Origin: JASJAR01 sp038530285 | Lineage (GTDB): Bacteria > Pseudomonadota > Alphaproteobacteria > Rhodobacterales > Rhodobacteraceae | Assembly: GCA_038530285.1 (NCBI GenBank) | Contig: JBCBCY010000014.1 | Coordinates: forward strand, 34,493 to 98,492 | Length of the DNA stretch: 64,000 nucleotides | Direction of reading: 5' to 3' | Shown here: positions 41,008 through 49,090 of the stretch, piece by piece | Layout of the letters: every line of letters begins with the position of its first letter | Numbering within the stretch: position 1 is the stretch's first letter | Notes under the pieces: generated by a model | Told to the model about the DNA's origin: nothing | What the model saw: the letters and a program-made list of their open reading frames with translations, nothing else | The model's database searches: none | Made by a program: the position numbers and the translations under genes

Positions 41008-41949
41008 TCAGAACGCGCTTGGCCCTTCGCCGGTCAATTCGCGCGCGATCTCAGCGACGATCGGCTCGGCCACGCCGCCGGTCATATTGGGTTTGAGCCT
41101 GTCGTCATAAAGGATTGCCAGCATCGCCTCGTCCTGATCGGTCAGAAGTGCAAACTCTTCGTCATCATTGAAGATCGAGGGCCGCGCGAGGGGGCTGTCA
41201 TTGGACAGGCCAAGTCCTTGCGTAATCTCTTCGTGGATGCAGGCAAGACGCAAAAGGTCGGGGTGCTCGCCGCGGATCACGGCGATAGCTTGGGTGTAGA
41301 TCCCGTCATTGGCCGGCGCGAGCGTCAGGACCAGACAATAGGTGGTGCGCGGCAGCGATACGACTGCGTCCACCGCGCTTTCCGCGATGCCGGGCACAAT
41401 CTCGCGCAGGCGCGGGCCAAGATTGCGGCGTTCATCTTCGTTCACGACCAGAACCGTGAAATTGGGCGCCTCATCAACCACCCGGATCGGATGGCCTGTG
41501 GCTGTGGCCAGCCGCCGGGTCAGGCGACGCACGGCATCGGTGTCTTCAAGCTGTTTGACCGGCGACACGGTCGCGCCGAACTCAAGCTTCAGCCGCACAG
41601 GGCGTTCCCAGCGATGTATCCGGCTTTCGGTCTGGCGCTGCACAAGCACCGCGCCGCGCGTATCAAACTCTTCGAAAGTCGCGATCCGAATGAAATTCCG
41701 CGACAAGTCCTCGGCTCCCCAGGGGGTGTCTGGTCCGCCGCCATCGGTCCGCAGCAGGCCCTGCGACACAAGGCTGCTTTCAACCCGGGTGTAGAACCGT
41801 TCCAACGCCAATGAATCTGCCGACCGCGACGGCGGATCGGGCGCGGGCGCGGGTGCCGGGACCGGCTCTAGCCGTTCGGGCACAAAGAAGTCGCAGCCCG
41901 CGAGTGCAAAAAAGCCCAAAAGGCCGAAGAGTGCACCGCGGGCCGCCAT
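41008..41949 (-). CDS. DUF2927 lipoprotein
   Basis: A 313-aa exported lipoprotein: signal MAARGALFGLLGFFALAGC with the lipobox cysteine at residue 19, then a Pro-rich linker (residues 28-42). The DUF2927 domain (residues 75-290) carries CLVLTLAPANDGIYTQA and the zincin-like CIHEEITQGLGLSND with HExxxQ. The family is common in Rhodobacterales and may be a metallopeptidase, but activity is unproven. It lies three bases after the TelA-like gene and two before the 81-aa gene, so it belongs to the TelA/XpaC operon. Confidence 0.82.
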   Translation of the reverse strand: MAARGALFGLLGFFALAGCDFFVPERLEPVPAPAPAPDPPSRSADSLALERFYTRVESSLVSQGLLRTDGGGPDTPWGAEDLSRNFIRIATFEEFDTRGAVLVQRQTESRIHRWERPVRLKLEFGATVSPVKQLEDTDAVRRLTRRLATATGHPIRVVDEAPNFTVLVVNEDERRNLGPRLREIVPGIAESAVDAVVSLPRTTYCLVLTLAPANDGIYTQAIAVIRGEHPDLLRLACIHEEITQGLGLSNDSPLARPSIFNDDEEFALLTDQDEAMLAILYDDRLKPNMTGGVAEPIVAEIARELTGEGPSAF

Positions 41950-41952
41950 GGA

Positions 41953-43143
41953 TCAGCCGAGCGCCTCACCGACATTGGCGCCGGTTGCGTCGCCGCGTGC
42001 AGACGCCGACGCGAGCGTTTTCTTGAGTTCCGCTTCCATCTTTTGAAGCTCAACCTCGGCTGCGGCGCGTTTGGCTTTGCCGTCGTCGGCGATCTGAAGG
42101 CTTTCTTCGATCGTGGCGATCAATTCGGCATTGGCATTTTTCACCGCATCGATGTCAAAGACACCGCGTTCCATTTCTTCGCGGATGGTCTTGTTAGCCT
42201 CGCGCAGGTTCTTGGCGTTGGCTTCTAGAAGTTCATTGGTCAGGTCATTGGCGTCGCGGACAGCTTGCGCGGCTTCGGACGAGCGTTGGATCGTCACGGC
42301 CTGGGCCAGCTGGGTTTCCCACAAGGGCACGGTGTTCACCAGCGTCGAGTTGATCTTGGTCACCAGCGATTTGTCGTTTTCCTGCACCAGCCGGATTGAC
42401 GGCAGCGATTGCATGGTGACCTGACGGGTGAGTTTCAGGTCGTGGACCCGGCGTTCAAGGTCATCGCGTGCCGAGCGCATATCGCGCAATTCCTGCGCTT
42501 TCATCACGCCTTGCTCTTCGGGGGCGTCGGCGACTTCCTTTTCCTTGGCAGGAATATCCACCTCATCCATCCGCTTGAGCTTTTCTTCGCCAGCGGCAAT
42601 GTAAATCGCCAGTTCGTCATAAAACGCCAGCGTCTTTTCATACAGGATATCAAGCGATTTGATGTCCTTCAAAAGCGTGTGTTCATGGTGTAAAAGGTTG
42701 TCGGTGATCTTGTCGATCTGGCCCTGGACCTGTTCGAAACGGGCGACGAAATTCGCCATAGGTGCCGCGCGGCCCAAAAGCCGTTCCCACCAGGACCGTT
42801 TGCGGCGCACATCCAATTCAGACACCGAAAACCCGCGAATGGTGGTCACGATCGACCGGAGGCTGTCGCCGGCTGGGCCCACATCCTTGTTTTTCACGCC
42901 TTCAAGCATCGATTGCGAGATTTCCTGCAATTCGGCTTGCGCGGCGGACCCGAACGACACGATCGACCCGGTGTCGGTCATGTCAAGTTCACTGATGCGC
43001 TTTTCGATCTCGGCGGCCGCGGGTGCTTCGGCCTCAGCGTATGGGACCAGCGCGGTCGACGGCTCTGGCAAGAGTTTTGCGCTCACCTCCTCGACTTCGG
43101 CCAGTGCGGCCTGGGCTTGCTTTCGGGTTTCGACAACGGACAT
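41953..43143 (-). CDS. TelA-family toxic anion resistance protein
   Basis: A 396-aa mostly helical, coiled-coil-rich cytoplasmic protein of the TelA/KlaA/YaaN family. The family core lies at residues 50-360: IVSFGSAAQAELQEISQSML, WWERLLGRAAPMANFVARFE, LLHHEHTLLKDIKSLDILYE, and MQSLPSIRLVQENDKSLVTKINSTLVNTVPLWETQLAQAV (two adjoining parts). The name stems from tellurite resistance of plasmid homologues; chromosomal members are linked to envelope stress. It is preceded by an XpaC-like gene, reproducing the xpaC-yaaN pairing of Bacillus. Confidence 0.85.
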   Translation of the reverse strand: MSVVETRKQAQAALAEVEEVSAKLLPEPSTALVPYAEAEAPAAAEIEKRISELDMTDTGSIVSFGSAAQAELQEISQSMLEGVKNKDVGPAGDSLRSIVTTIRGFSVSELDVRRKRSWWERLLGRAAPMANFVARFEQVQGQIDKITDNLLHHEHTLLKDIKSLDILYEKTLAFYDELAIYIAAGEEKLKRMDEVDIPAKEKEVADAPEEQGVMKAQELRDMRSARDDLERRVHDLKLTRQVTMQSLPSIRLVQENDKSLVTKINSTLVNTVPLWETQLAQAVTIQRSSEAAQAVRDANDLTNELLEANAKNLREANKTIREEMERGVFDIDAVKNANAELIATIEESLQIADDGKAKRAAAEVELQKMEAELKKTLASASARGDATGANVGEALG

Positions 43144-43162
43144 TGGGGGCCCCCCTTATGGT

Positions 43163-44032
43163 TTAACTATTGTGGCGCACGCCCTCGCGGGCGAGCCGTT
43201 CGCGCAGAACCTCGATTTCAATATCGAGGCCCGATTTATCATCTGACAGCAGTTTTTGCGTCCGGTCGGCAAAGGATGTTTGCAGATCGTCCAAAAGTGC
43301 AACGTAGTCGTCCCGGGCGTCTTGGTTCTTGGATTGCGCATAAAGGTCCGCAAACCGGACCGTCGCGTCCTTGGCGCCGAGCAAATAAACGCCAAGATAA
43401 CGCTTGGCGGCAACCAGATCGCGCGGGTCGTTTTCCACGGTGCGGAACATTTTGCGGGCGGCGGACTGAAACGTCTCGACCCGGCGTTCAAGCCCGGGCT
43501 CGCGCGCGCGCTTGATTGCCTCAGACATGGCCGACAGATGCTTTTCGGCCTCATCCACGGCGCGCGCGACCCGGTCTGATTGCATCTGGTCGATGCCTTC
43601 CGCCCCCTTGTCGCGCATCGGATCAGGGCCGAAGGCGAAGAAATGCAGGCCAGCCCCGAACAGCGCGAAGATGGCTGCATCTGGCATACCGAAACCGGCA
43701 AACCCCGCCAGCCCCAAACCGGCGCCGGTCAAAACCGACCCGAAGGTCTTGCGGGGGATCGCGGGGCGTTTGGCGATCTTTCTGGCATCATAGGCTTCCT
43801 GCGCCTTGAGACCTTCCCGCGTCAGCCAGGCTGCCAGCATCAAGATTGCCCAGGCGCCAAGGTACTGGCCTAAGACCACAGGTTCCGAAAAGAAGGCTTT
43901 GACGATCAGAAGCGACGGGGCGGCGAACAACAGGTTTGCGCGGAAACCGGCCCTCGTCCGCGTTGCCGCGTCAAAGGTCGTGTCGCCTTGGGCCCCGCCG
44001 GGGCTGTGTTTGCCGCCAAACCGTTCGGCCAT
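43163..44032 (-). CDS. XpaC-like (5-bromo-4-chloroindolyl phosphate hydrolysis) protein
   Basis: A 289-aa protein. Residues 25-115 hold four or five hydrophobic segments (ANLLFAAPSLLIVKAFF, YLGAWAILMLAAWLTREG, VLTGAGLGLAGFAGFG, AAIFALFGAGLHFFAFG). The rest is a helical soluble domain (KYLGVYLLGAKDATVRFADLY, ALLDDLQTSFADRTQKLL). This architecture and its place upstream of a TelA-family gene match XpaC. The hydrolysis phenotype that named the family says little about its true role. ATG 44032 follows the small upstream gene by one base. Confidence 0.75.
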   Translation of the reverse strand: MAERFGGKHSPGGAQGDTTFDAATRTRAGFRANLLFAAPSLLIVKAFFSEPVVLGQYLGAWAILMLAAWLTREGLKAQEAYDARKIAKRPAIPRKTFGSVLTGAGLGLAGFAGFGMPDAAIFALFGAGLHFFAFGPDPMRDKGAEGIDQMQSDRVARAVDEAEKHLSAMSEAIKRAREPGLERRVETFQSAARKMFRTVENDPRDLVAAKRYLGVYLLGAKDATVRFADLYAQSKNQDARDDYVALLDDLQTSFADRTQKLLSDDKSGLDIEIEVLRERLAREGVRHNS

Positions 44033-44033
44033 A

Positions 44034-44225
44034 TCAGGCACCTGTCCCCATGACCGAGACATAAACGATCAGCGCAATAAGCACGAAATAGGCCACGCGT
44101 TGCATCAGACTTTGTCCATCACCCCTGTCACGACCCGCCGTCGTCTTGCGCAAATCCGCCGTCATATACCCAACCAACGCGATCAACGCGCCGACCAGTA
44201 AAACCGCAAGTGCAAGCCGCTGCAT
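44034..44225 (-). CDS. Small two-helix membrane protein
   Basis: A 63-aa protein with two membrane helices (ALAVLLVGALIALVGYM and VAYFVLIALIVYVSVM) joined by a short charged loop. I take ATG 44225; a longer frame to 44258 adds 11 polar residues. Its stop is one base before the XpaC-like start, so it leads the XpaC-TelA-DUF2927 operon. It was not recognised as a named family. Confidence 0.65.
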   Translation of the reverse strand: MQRLALAVLLVGALIALVGYMTADLRKTTAGRDRGDGQSLMQRVAYFVLIALIVYVSVMGTGA

Positions 44226-44297
44226 GGGCCGTGGGTTCCCTGTTGTTACGGGTATCATATGGGAAGCCCGACGGCCTTTCCATAGGATATCGCTACG

Positions 44298-45098
44298 TCA
44301 TTTGGCGCGATTTCGCCGGCGTGTGACGTTCTTGGAACGCGGTTTTGCGGGCTTGTCGTGGGGATCAAGCCCAAGCTGCTCGCGCAAAATCTTCCCTTTA
44401 ACTTCAGAGATTTCGCCTGATTTCAGCTCGCCCAGCCTGAACGGGCCATAAGACACACGGATCAGGCGGTTCACCGGCAGGCCGACCGCCTCCATCGCGC
44501 GCCGGATTTCGCGGTTTTTGCCCTCGCGCAGGCCGACAGTGACCCAGGCATTGCGACCCTGCTGGCGGTCAAGCGTGACGTCCATCGGCCGAAACCGCTC
44601 GCCGTCGATGGTCATTCCCTTGCGCAAAGGTTCAAAAGCGGCGTCGTCCGGCGCCCCATGGATGCGCACGCGGTACTTCCTGAGCCACCCGGTTGACGGC
44701 AGTTCCAGGCGCCGCTTGATCCCGCCGTCATTTGTCAAAAGCAAAAGACCTTCTGACCCGATGTCGAGCCGGCCCACCGACATCACGCGCGGCATGGTAT
44801 CGGGCAGGGCATCAAACACAGTGTCGCGGCCTTTTTCGTCGCGCGCGGTGGTCACCAGGCCTTCGGGCTTGTGATAAAGCCACAGCCGAGGCGCTTCGGG
44901 CGGATCGACGGGTTTGCCATCAAACGTGATCTTGTCGGCCGGTGTCACGTTCAGCGCAGGGCTCGTGATGGTTGCCCCGTTGACGCCAATGCGGCCCGCC
45001 TCGATCAGGCGTTCGGCATCGCGGCGCGAGGCGACACCGGCGCGCGCAAGGACCTTGGCGATGCGTTCAGGTTTTGGCGGGGCGGGTTTGTCGGCCAT
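44298..45098 (-). CDS. rluB: rRNA pseudouridine synthase (RsuA/RluB/RluE/RluF family)
   Basis: A 266-aa enzyme that isomerises uridine to pseudouridine in ribosomal RNA. An N-terminal S4 RNA-binding domain (residues 11-65, RIAKVLARAGVASRRDAERLI) precedes the catalytic domain with the active-site Asp in GRLDIGSEGLLLLTNDG. The segment GREGKNREIRRAMEAVGLPV-like (LREGKNREIRRAMEAVGL) is typical. The C-terminal basic tail (KPRSKNVTRRRNRAK) should help RNA binding. The RluB assignment (23S U2605) is by overall similarity; RsuA or RluE are alternatives. It is divergent from tadA, as in many alphaproteobacteria. Confidence 0.85.
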   Translation of the reverse strand: MADKPAPPKPERIAKVLARAGVASRRDAERLIEAGRIGVNGATITSPALNVTPADKITFDGKPVDPPEAPRLWLYHKPEGLVTTARDEKGRDTVFDALPDTMPRVMSVGRLDIGSEGLLLLTNDGGIKRRLELPSTGWLRKYRVRIHGAPDDAAFEPLRKGMTIDGERFRPMDVTLDRQQGRNAWVTVGLREGKNREIRRAMEAVGLPVNRLIRVSYGPFRLGELKSGEISEVKGKILREQLGLDPHDKPAKPRSKNVTRRRNRAK

Positions 45099-45142
45099 GG
45101 GCGCGGCTTAGCCAGTGGCAGGCGTGAAGGGAAGGGCGTATC

Positions 45143-45604
45143 GTGCCAAGTATGGACGCAGGGTTTCATAGTTTCATGGACGCCGCCTTGGCCGAAGCCC
45201 GTGGTGCGGGTGCGCGCGGCGAAGTGCCCGTGGGTGCTCTGGTCGTGAAAGAAGGTGCGGTTCTTGCCGCCGCCGGCAATCGCACGCGCGAGCTGAACGA
45301 TCCCACCGCCCATGCAGAACTTCTGGCGATCCGTGCCGCCACCGCCGCACTTGGGTCCGAACGGTTGGGCGATTGCGATCTTTACGTCACGCTGGAACCC
45401 TGCGCGATGTGCGCCGGTGCGATTGCTGCGGCCCGGATTGCACGGCTCTACTATGGCGCGGCTGATCCGAAATCCGGCGGGGTCGCCCATGGCGCGCGGG
45501 TGTTTGACCACCCCCAGGCCCATCACACACCTGAAGTCTATGACGGGATCGGCGAGAGTGAAGCCGCGGCTTTGTTGAAGGACTTTTTTGCAGCCAGACG
45601 GTAG
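45143..45604 (+). CDS. tadA: tRNA-specific adenosine deaminase
   Basis: A 153-aa cytidine-deaminase-fold enzyme that converts A34 to inosine in tRNA-Arg(ACG). Zinc ligands and the catalytic Glu are visible in PTAHAELLAI and TLEPCAMCAGAI. GAAGGG six bases upstream favours GTG 45143; ATG 45152 is the alternative and matches family length equally well. It is divergent from the pseudouridine synthase gene. Confidence 0.93.
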   Translation: MPSMDAGFHSFMDAALAEARGAGARGEVPVGALVVKEGAVLAAAGNRTRELNDPTAHAELLAIRAATAALGSERLGDCDLYVTLEPCAMCAGAIAAARIARLYYGAADPKSGGVAHGARVFDHPQAHHTPEVYDGIGESEAAALLKDFFAARR

Positions 45605-45891
45605 GTGAGGGCGCGCGCACTCGGCCTTTTGCGGGCGTCGTCGAAGCAGGGTTGGATCGGCGCCCTTTGACTATGCGCGGCCGCGCGAGTTTTCCCAGGC
45701 AAAGACGCTGAGATCGCCGTGTTGGTCTTCTTCGCTTTTCAAATACGCAAAAATCCCAGCGCTCGCAGCCTGGCCAAACAGGAGCGTAGCGCGCCAGCGC
45801 GGCGCCGAAGGCGTCGCAACCCTTTTGCGCGTCAAAGCACGACGGCCTGATCGCCCTTGCACTTTATCAATATGCGCCGCAGCTTTGACCC

Positions 45892-46548
45892 ATGGATTGG
45901 GCCGCCCAGATAGATATTTACTGCGAACGCACGGATTTCACCTATTGGTCCGAGCCGCTCAATGCGCTGACGAATTTCTTTTATCTGTTCGGTGCACTCT
46001 GGGCGTGGCACCGCAACCGCGAACCGGGCCTCGGCCTTGCGCGTCTTTTGGCATTCCTGCTGGGGTGCATCGCTGTGGGGTCGTATCTCTTTCACACCCA
46101 TGCCACCGGCTGGGCGTCAACGGCAGATGTGACCCCAATTGGTCTTTTTATCCTGACCTATCTGTTTGCCGTGCACCGCGATGTCCTGGGTCTGCAGTGG
46201 TGGGTGGCGGCCGGCGCGACATTGTTGTTCCTGCCCTATGCGGCGGTGATGGTGCCGCTGATGGATCGGCTGCCGTTTTTTTCGATTTCCAACTTCTACT
46301 GGACCGTGCCGATCCTTCTGGTCGCCTATGCGCCCTTTGTAGCGCGCATCAACTGGTCAACCGCGCGGGGCATGCTGATCGGGGCGGCGATCCTGACGGT
46401 GTCGATCACGCTGCGTTCGTTTGACCTGATCTTGTGCGACATCTGGCCGATTGGCACGCATATCTTCTGGCATTCCCTCAACGCGGTCATGCTGCCCTTC
46501 ATGATCGAAGTGTACCGCCGTCACCGGCTGGCCCATCCAGCGGCTTGA
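45892..46548 (+). CDS. Ceramidase-domain (CREST) integral membrane protein
   Basis: A 218-aa protein with seven membrane helices and the metal-dependent amidase pattern of the alkaline-ceramidase/CREST superfamily: N-terminal DIYCERTDFTYWSEPLNALTN, then Ser and His in VGSYLFHTHATGWASTADVTP (with the Asp), and the late histidines in IGTHIFWHSLNAVML. Ceramidases release sphingoid base from ceramide; bacterial members are usually unassigned and could hydrolyse other lipid amides such as ornithine lipids. It precedes gatC by 50 bases on the same strand. Activity is inferred. Confidence 0.8.
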   Translation: MDWAAQIDIYCERTDFTYWSEPLNALTNFFYLFGALWAWHRNREPGLGLARLLAFLLGCIAVGSYLFHTHATGWASTADVTPIGLFILTYLFAVHRDVLGLQWWVAAGATLLFLPYAAVMVPLMDRLPFFSISNFYWTVPILLVAYAPFVARINWSTARGMLIGAAILTVSITLRSFDLILCDIWPIGTHIFWHSLNAVMLPFMIEVYRRHRLAHPAA

Positions 46549-46598
46549 AGCCCGCGGGCCGGGGCGCTAAAGCCGTTCGGGTCAACCCCGGAGGCGTC

Positions 46599-46886
46599 AT
46601 GTCCATCGATACCGAAACCGCGCGCAAAGTGGCGAAACTCGCCCGGATCGCCGTGGCAGACGAAGACCTGCCGGCGCTCGCCGGCGAGTTCAACGCGATC
46701 CTTGGCTTTATCGAAGAGCTGAACGAGGTGGACGTCGACGGGGTCGAGCCGATGGTGTCCGTCACGCCGATGCGGCTGAAACGGCGCGAAGATGTGGTCA
46801 CCGACGGGGACCAAACCGACGCGGTCCTGGCCAATGCGCCCGATGCGCGCGAAGGGTTCTTTGCCGTCCCGAAGGTGGTCGAATGA
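46599..46886 (+). CDS. gatC: Asp-tRNA(Asn)/Glu-tRNA(Gln) amidotransferase subunit C
   Basis: A 95-aa subunit that stabilises GatA and links it to GatB. The sequence ETARKVAKLARIAVADEDLP, ILGFIEELNEVDVDGVEPM, and the C-terminal APDAREGFFAVPKVVE are characteristic. GGAGG-like bases (CCGGAGG) precede ATG 46599. The stop overlaps the gatA start (ATGA). GatB is not in the window. Confidence 0.95.
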   Translation: MSIDTETARKVAKLARIAVADEDLPALAGEFNAILGFIEELNEVDVDGVEPMVSVTPMRLKRREDVVTDGDQTDAVLANAPDAREGFFAVPKVVE

Positions 46887-48367
46887 GCGACCTGTCTGCC
46901 CTGACCATTGCCGAGGCGCGCCAAAAACTGCGCGCCGGTGAGATCACCGCCACTGAGTTGACCGAGGCCTGCCTTACACAGATCGAAGGTGCGGGTGCGC
47001 TGGGCGCCTTCGTGCATCACACGCCGGAAATTGCGCGCGCGCAAGCGGCGGCGGCGGATGCGCGGCTGGCAGCCGGGCAGGCGCCCGATCTTTGCGGTAT
47101 CCCTTTGGGCATCAAGGATTTGTTCTGCACCAAAGGTGTGCCAAGTCAGGCGGCCAGTGCCATCTTGGACGGGTTCAAACCCGAATACGAATCCACCGTG
47201 ACCACTCAGCTTTTCGCCGAGGGTGCGGTGATGCTGGGCAAGCTCAACATGGATGAGTTTGCGATGGGGTCGTCAAACGAGACATCGACCTATGGCAATG
47301 CGGTCAATCCGTGGCGCGCGGGCGATGAAGACACCGCATTGACGCCGGGGGGCTCGTCTGGCGGGTCGGCATCGGCCGTGGCTGCCGACCTGTGTCTGGG
47401 GGCGACGGGCACCGATACGGGCGGGTCCATTCGCCAGCCTGCGGCGTTCACTGGTATTACCGGGTTGAAGCCCACCTATGGGCGGGTGTCGCGCTGGGGG
47501 ATCATTGCCTTTGCCTCATCGCTGGACCAAGCGGGGCCGATGGCCAAGACCGTGACCGATTGCGCGATCATGCTGAAATCCATGGCCGGCCATGACGCAA
47601 AGGATTCGACCTCTGCCGATCTGGCGGTGCCGGATTTTGAAGCCGCCCTGACCGGCGACATTCGCGGCAAAACCATCGGCATTCCAAAGGAATACCGGAT
47701 GGAGGGGATGCCCGAAGAGATCGAAACCCTTTGGGCCGACGGTCGCGCGATGCTGGAAGATGCGGGTGCGAAAATCGTCGATATCTCGCTGCCGCACACG
47801 AAATACGCGCTGCCGGCTTATTATGTGATCGCGCCCGCGGAAGCGTCATCGAACCTGGCGCGCTATGACGGGGTGCGCTTTGGGCACCGTGCCAAGCTGG
47901 CCCAGGGCGATGGCATCACCGAGATGTACGAAAAGACCCGCGCCGAAGGCTTTGGCGCCGAGGTTCAGCGCCGGGTGATGGTCGGCACCTATGTTCTGTC
48001 GGCGGGTTTCTATGATGCTTATTACAACCGTGCCCGCCGGGTTCGCACGCTGATCAAGAAGGATTTTGAGGATGCGTTTGCCCAAGGTGTCGAAGCCATT
48101 CTGACACCCGCGACACCGTCTGCGGCCTTTGAATTGGGCAAAGAGTTTGATGATCCGGTGCAGATGTACCTCAACGATGTGTTCACAGTTACGGTGAACC
48201 TTGCTGGCCTGCCCGGCATTGCACTGCCCACCGGGCTGGATGCGACGGGTTTGCCACTGGGGCTGCAGCTGATCGGGCGGCCGTGGCAAGAGGCGGATCT
48301 TCTCAATACCGCTTACGCATTGGAGACCGCCGCAGGCTTTGTTTCCAAGCCCGCCAAATGGTGGTAG
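46883..48367 (+). CDS. gatA: Asp-tRNA(Asn)/Glu-tRNA(Gln) amidotransferase subunit A
   Basis: A 494-aa amidase-signature enzyme that frees ammonia from glutamine for transamidation of misacylated tRNA. The Ser-cisSer-Lys triad is visible: Lys in LGIKDLFC (near 75), cis-Ser in TPGGSSGGSASAVAADL, and nucleophile Ser in TDTGGSIRQPAAFTG. The length and C-terminus (LGLQLIGRPWQEADLL) are normal. It is translationally coupled to gatC. Confidence 0.96.
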   Translation: MSDLSALTIAEARQKLRAGEITATELTEACLTQIEGAGALGAFVHHTPEIARAQAAAADARLAAGQAPDLCGIPLGIKDLFCTKGVPSQAASAILDGFKPEYESTVTTQLFAEGAVMLGKLNMDEFAMGSSNETSTYGNAVNPWRAGDEDTALTPGGSSGGSASAVAADLCLGATGTDTGGSIRQPAAFTGITGLKPTYGRVSRWGIIAFASSLDQAGPMAKTVTDCAIMLKSMAGHDAKDSTSADLAVPDFEAALTGDIRGKTIGIPKEYRMEGMPEEIETLWADGRAMLEDAGAKIVDISLPHTKYALPAYYVIAPAEASSNLARYDGVRFGHRAKLAQGDGITEMYEKTRAEGFGAEVQRRVMVGTYVLSAGFYDAYYNRARRVRTLIKKDFEDAFAQGVEAILTPATPSAAFELGKEFDDPVQMYLNDVFTVTVNLAGLPGIALPTGLDATGLPLGLQLIGRPWQEADLLNTAYALETAAGFVSKPAKWW

Positions 48368-48399
48368 CTTTCAAAAAAAGCAAAACGCAGTTGAGGCCG

Positions 48400-48999
48400 A
48401 TGAACCGTCTGATCCCCGTTGCCTTTCTGGCGCTGGCCGCCTGTCAGCCCAGTGTTCCCAACTCTGCAGCCCCGGTCGAAGCCGGTGTCGGGTTTGAGGA
48501 TTACCAGAACTACGAATCCGAAGCCTTGGGTCAAACGCCCGGCGCGCCCAACATTTCGGACGAGCCGTCGGGACAGGCAGCGGCGGCATCGCCGACGCTG
48601 GACAACCCCGACATATCTGACGAGCAGGATTTCGACGCGGTCTCTAACCGGCAGACCATTGAAAGCGATGCAGCCCGCCTGGAACGGTTGCGCGCCGAAT
48701 ACACGGTCATCCAGCCAGAAGCGCTGCCATCGCGGCCTGGGTCTGTTGGCCCAAACGTGGTGGAATACGCGCTGTCGACAAGCCATCCCCTGGGCACGCA
48801 AATGCATCGCCGGACGGGTGCAAACCAATCCCAGGAGGCGCTGGCGCGACGTTGCGCGGCGTTTGTGTCAGCCGATGCGGCGCAGCGGGAGTTTCTGGGC
48901 CGAGGGGGTCCGCGGCGTGATCCGCGTGGGCTTGACCCCGACGGCGATGGGTATGCCTGCGCCTGGGATCCCGCACCCTTCCGAGCCGCGGCGCGGTGA
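48400..48999 (+). CDS. Lipoprotein with excalibur-like calcium motif
   Basis: A 199-aa protein. Start ATG 48400 gives MNRLIPVAFLALAACQPS, a lipoprotein signal with cysteine at residue 15. A low-complexity acidic middle follows, then RRCAAFVSADAAQREFLGRGGP and the C-terminal DPRGLDPDGDGYACAWDP. The DxDxDGxxC pattern is the excalibur-type calcium-binding motif found in extracellular proteins. The frame upstream of 48400 overlaps gatA and is not used. It may be an envelope protein in the gatCA transcript; function is unknown. Confidence 0.75.
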   Translation: MNRLIPVAFLALAACQPSVPNSAAPVEAGVGFEDYQNYESEALGQTPGAPNISDEPSGQAAAASPTLDNPDISDEQDFDAVSNRQTIESDAARLERLRAEYTVIQPEALPSRPGSVGPNVVEYALSTSHPLGTQMHRRTGANQSQEALARRCAAFVSADAAQREFLGRGGPRRDPRGLDPDGDGYACAWDPAPFRAAAR

Positions 49000-49043
49000 G
49001 CGATCCTTACTTAAGGATCGCGTCCGATTTTTACAAAAATCGG
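49000..49043 (+). terminator. Pair of back-to-back hairpins after the excalibur lipoprotein
   Basis: GCGATCCTTA-CT-TAAGGATCGC (49000-49021) is followed directly by CCGATTTTT-AC-AAAAATCGG (49024-49043); arms are perfect 10 and 9 bp. The first hairpin begins one base after the stop codon of the lipoprotein gene. The U-rich strand of the second hairpin may provide the terminator tail for the first. Tiny two-base loops are also consistent with cruciform or protein-binding palindromes. Confidence 0.6.
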
Positions 49044-49054
49044 TGCCTCCGGCG

Positions 49055-49078
49055 GGAGTATTTTTGCCAGGATGAAGG
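49055..49078 (+). repeat. Short interspersed repeat, copy 1
   Basis: The segment GGAGTATTTTTGC-C-AGGATGAAGG, preceded by CCTCCGGCGG, is found in reverse orientation at 53155-53178 with a single C-to-A change. Sequences of this type are familiar to me from the ends of genes in Rhodobacteraceae genomes. It lies after the hairpin pair and before the amidase gene. Function is unknown. Confidence 0.7.
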
Positions 49079-49090
49079 CCAGGTGTAGCC

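Noticed and set aside
45671..45862. 63-codon minus-strand frame between tadA and the ceramidase-like gene
   Set aside because: Its C-terminal part looks faintly protein-like (YLKSEEDQHGDLSVFAWENS), but there is no ribosome site or known family; the 287-base spacer is left unassigned.
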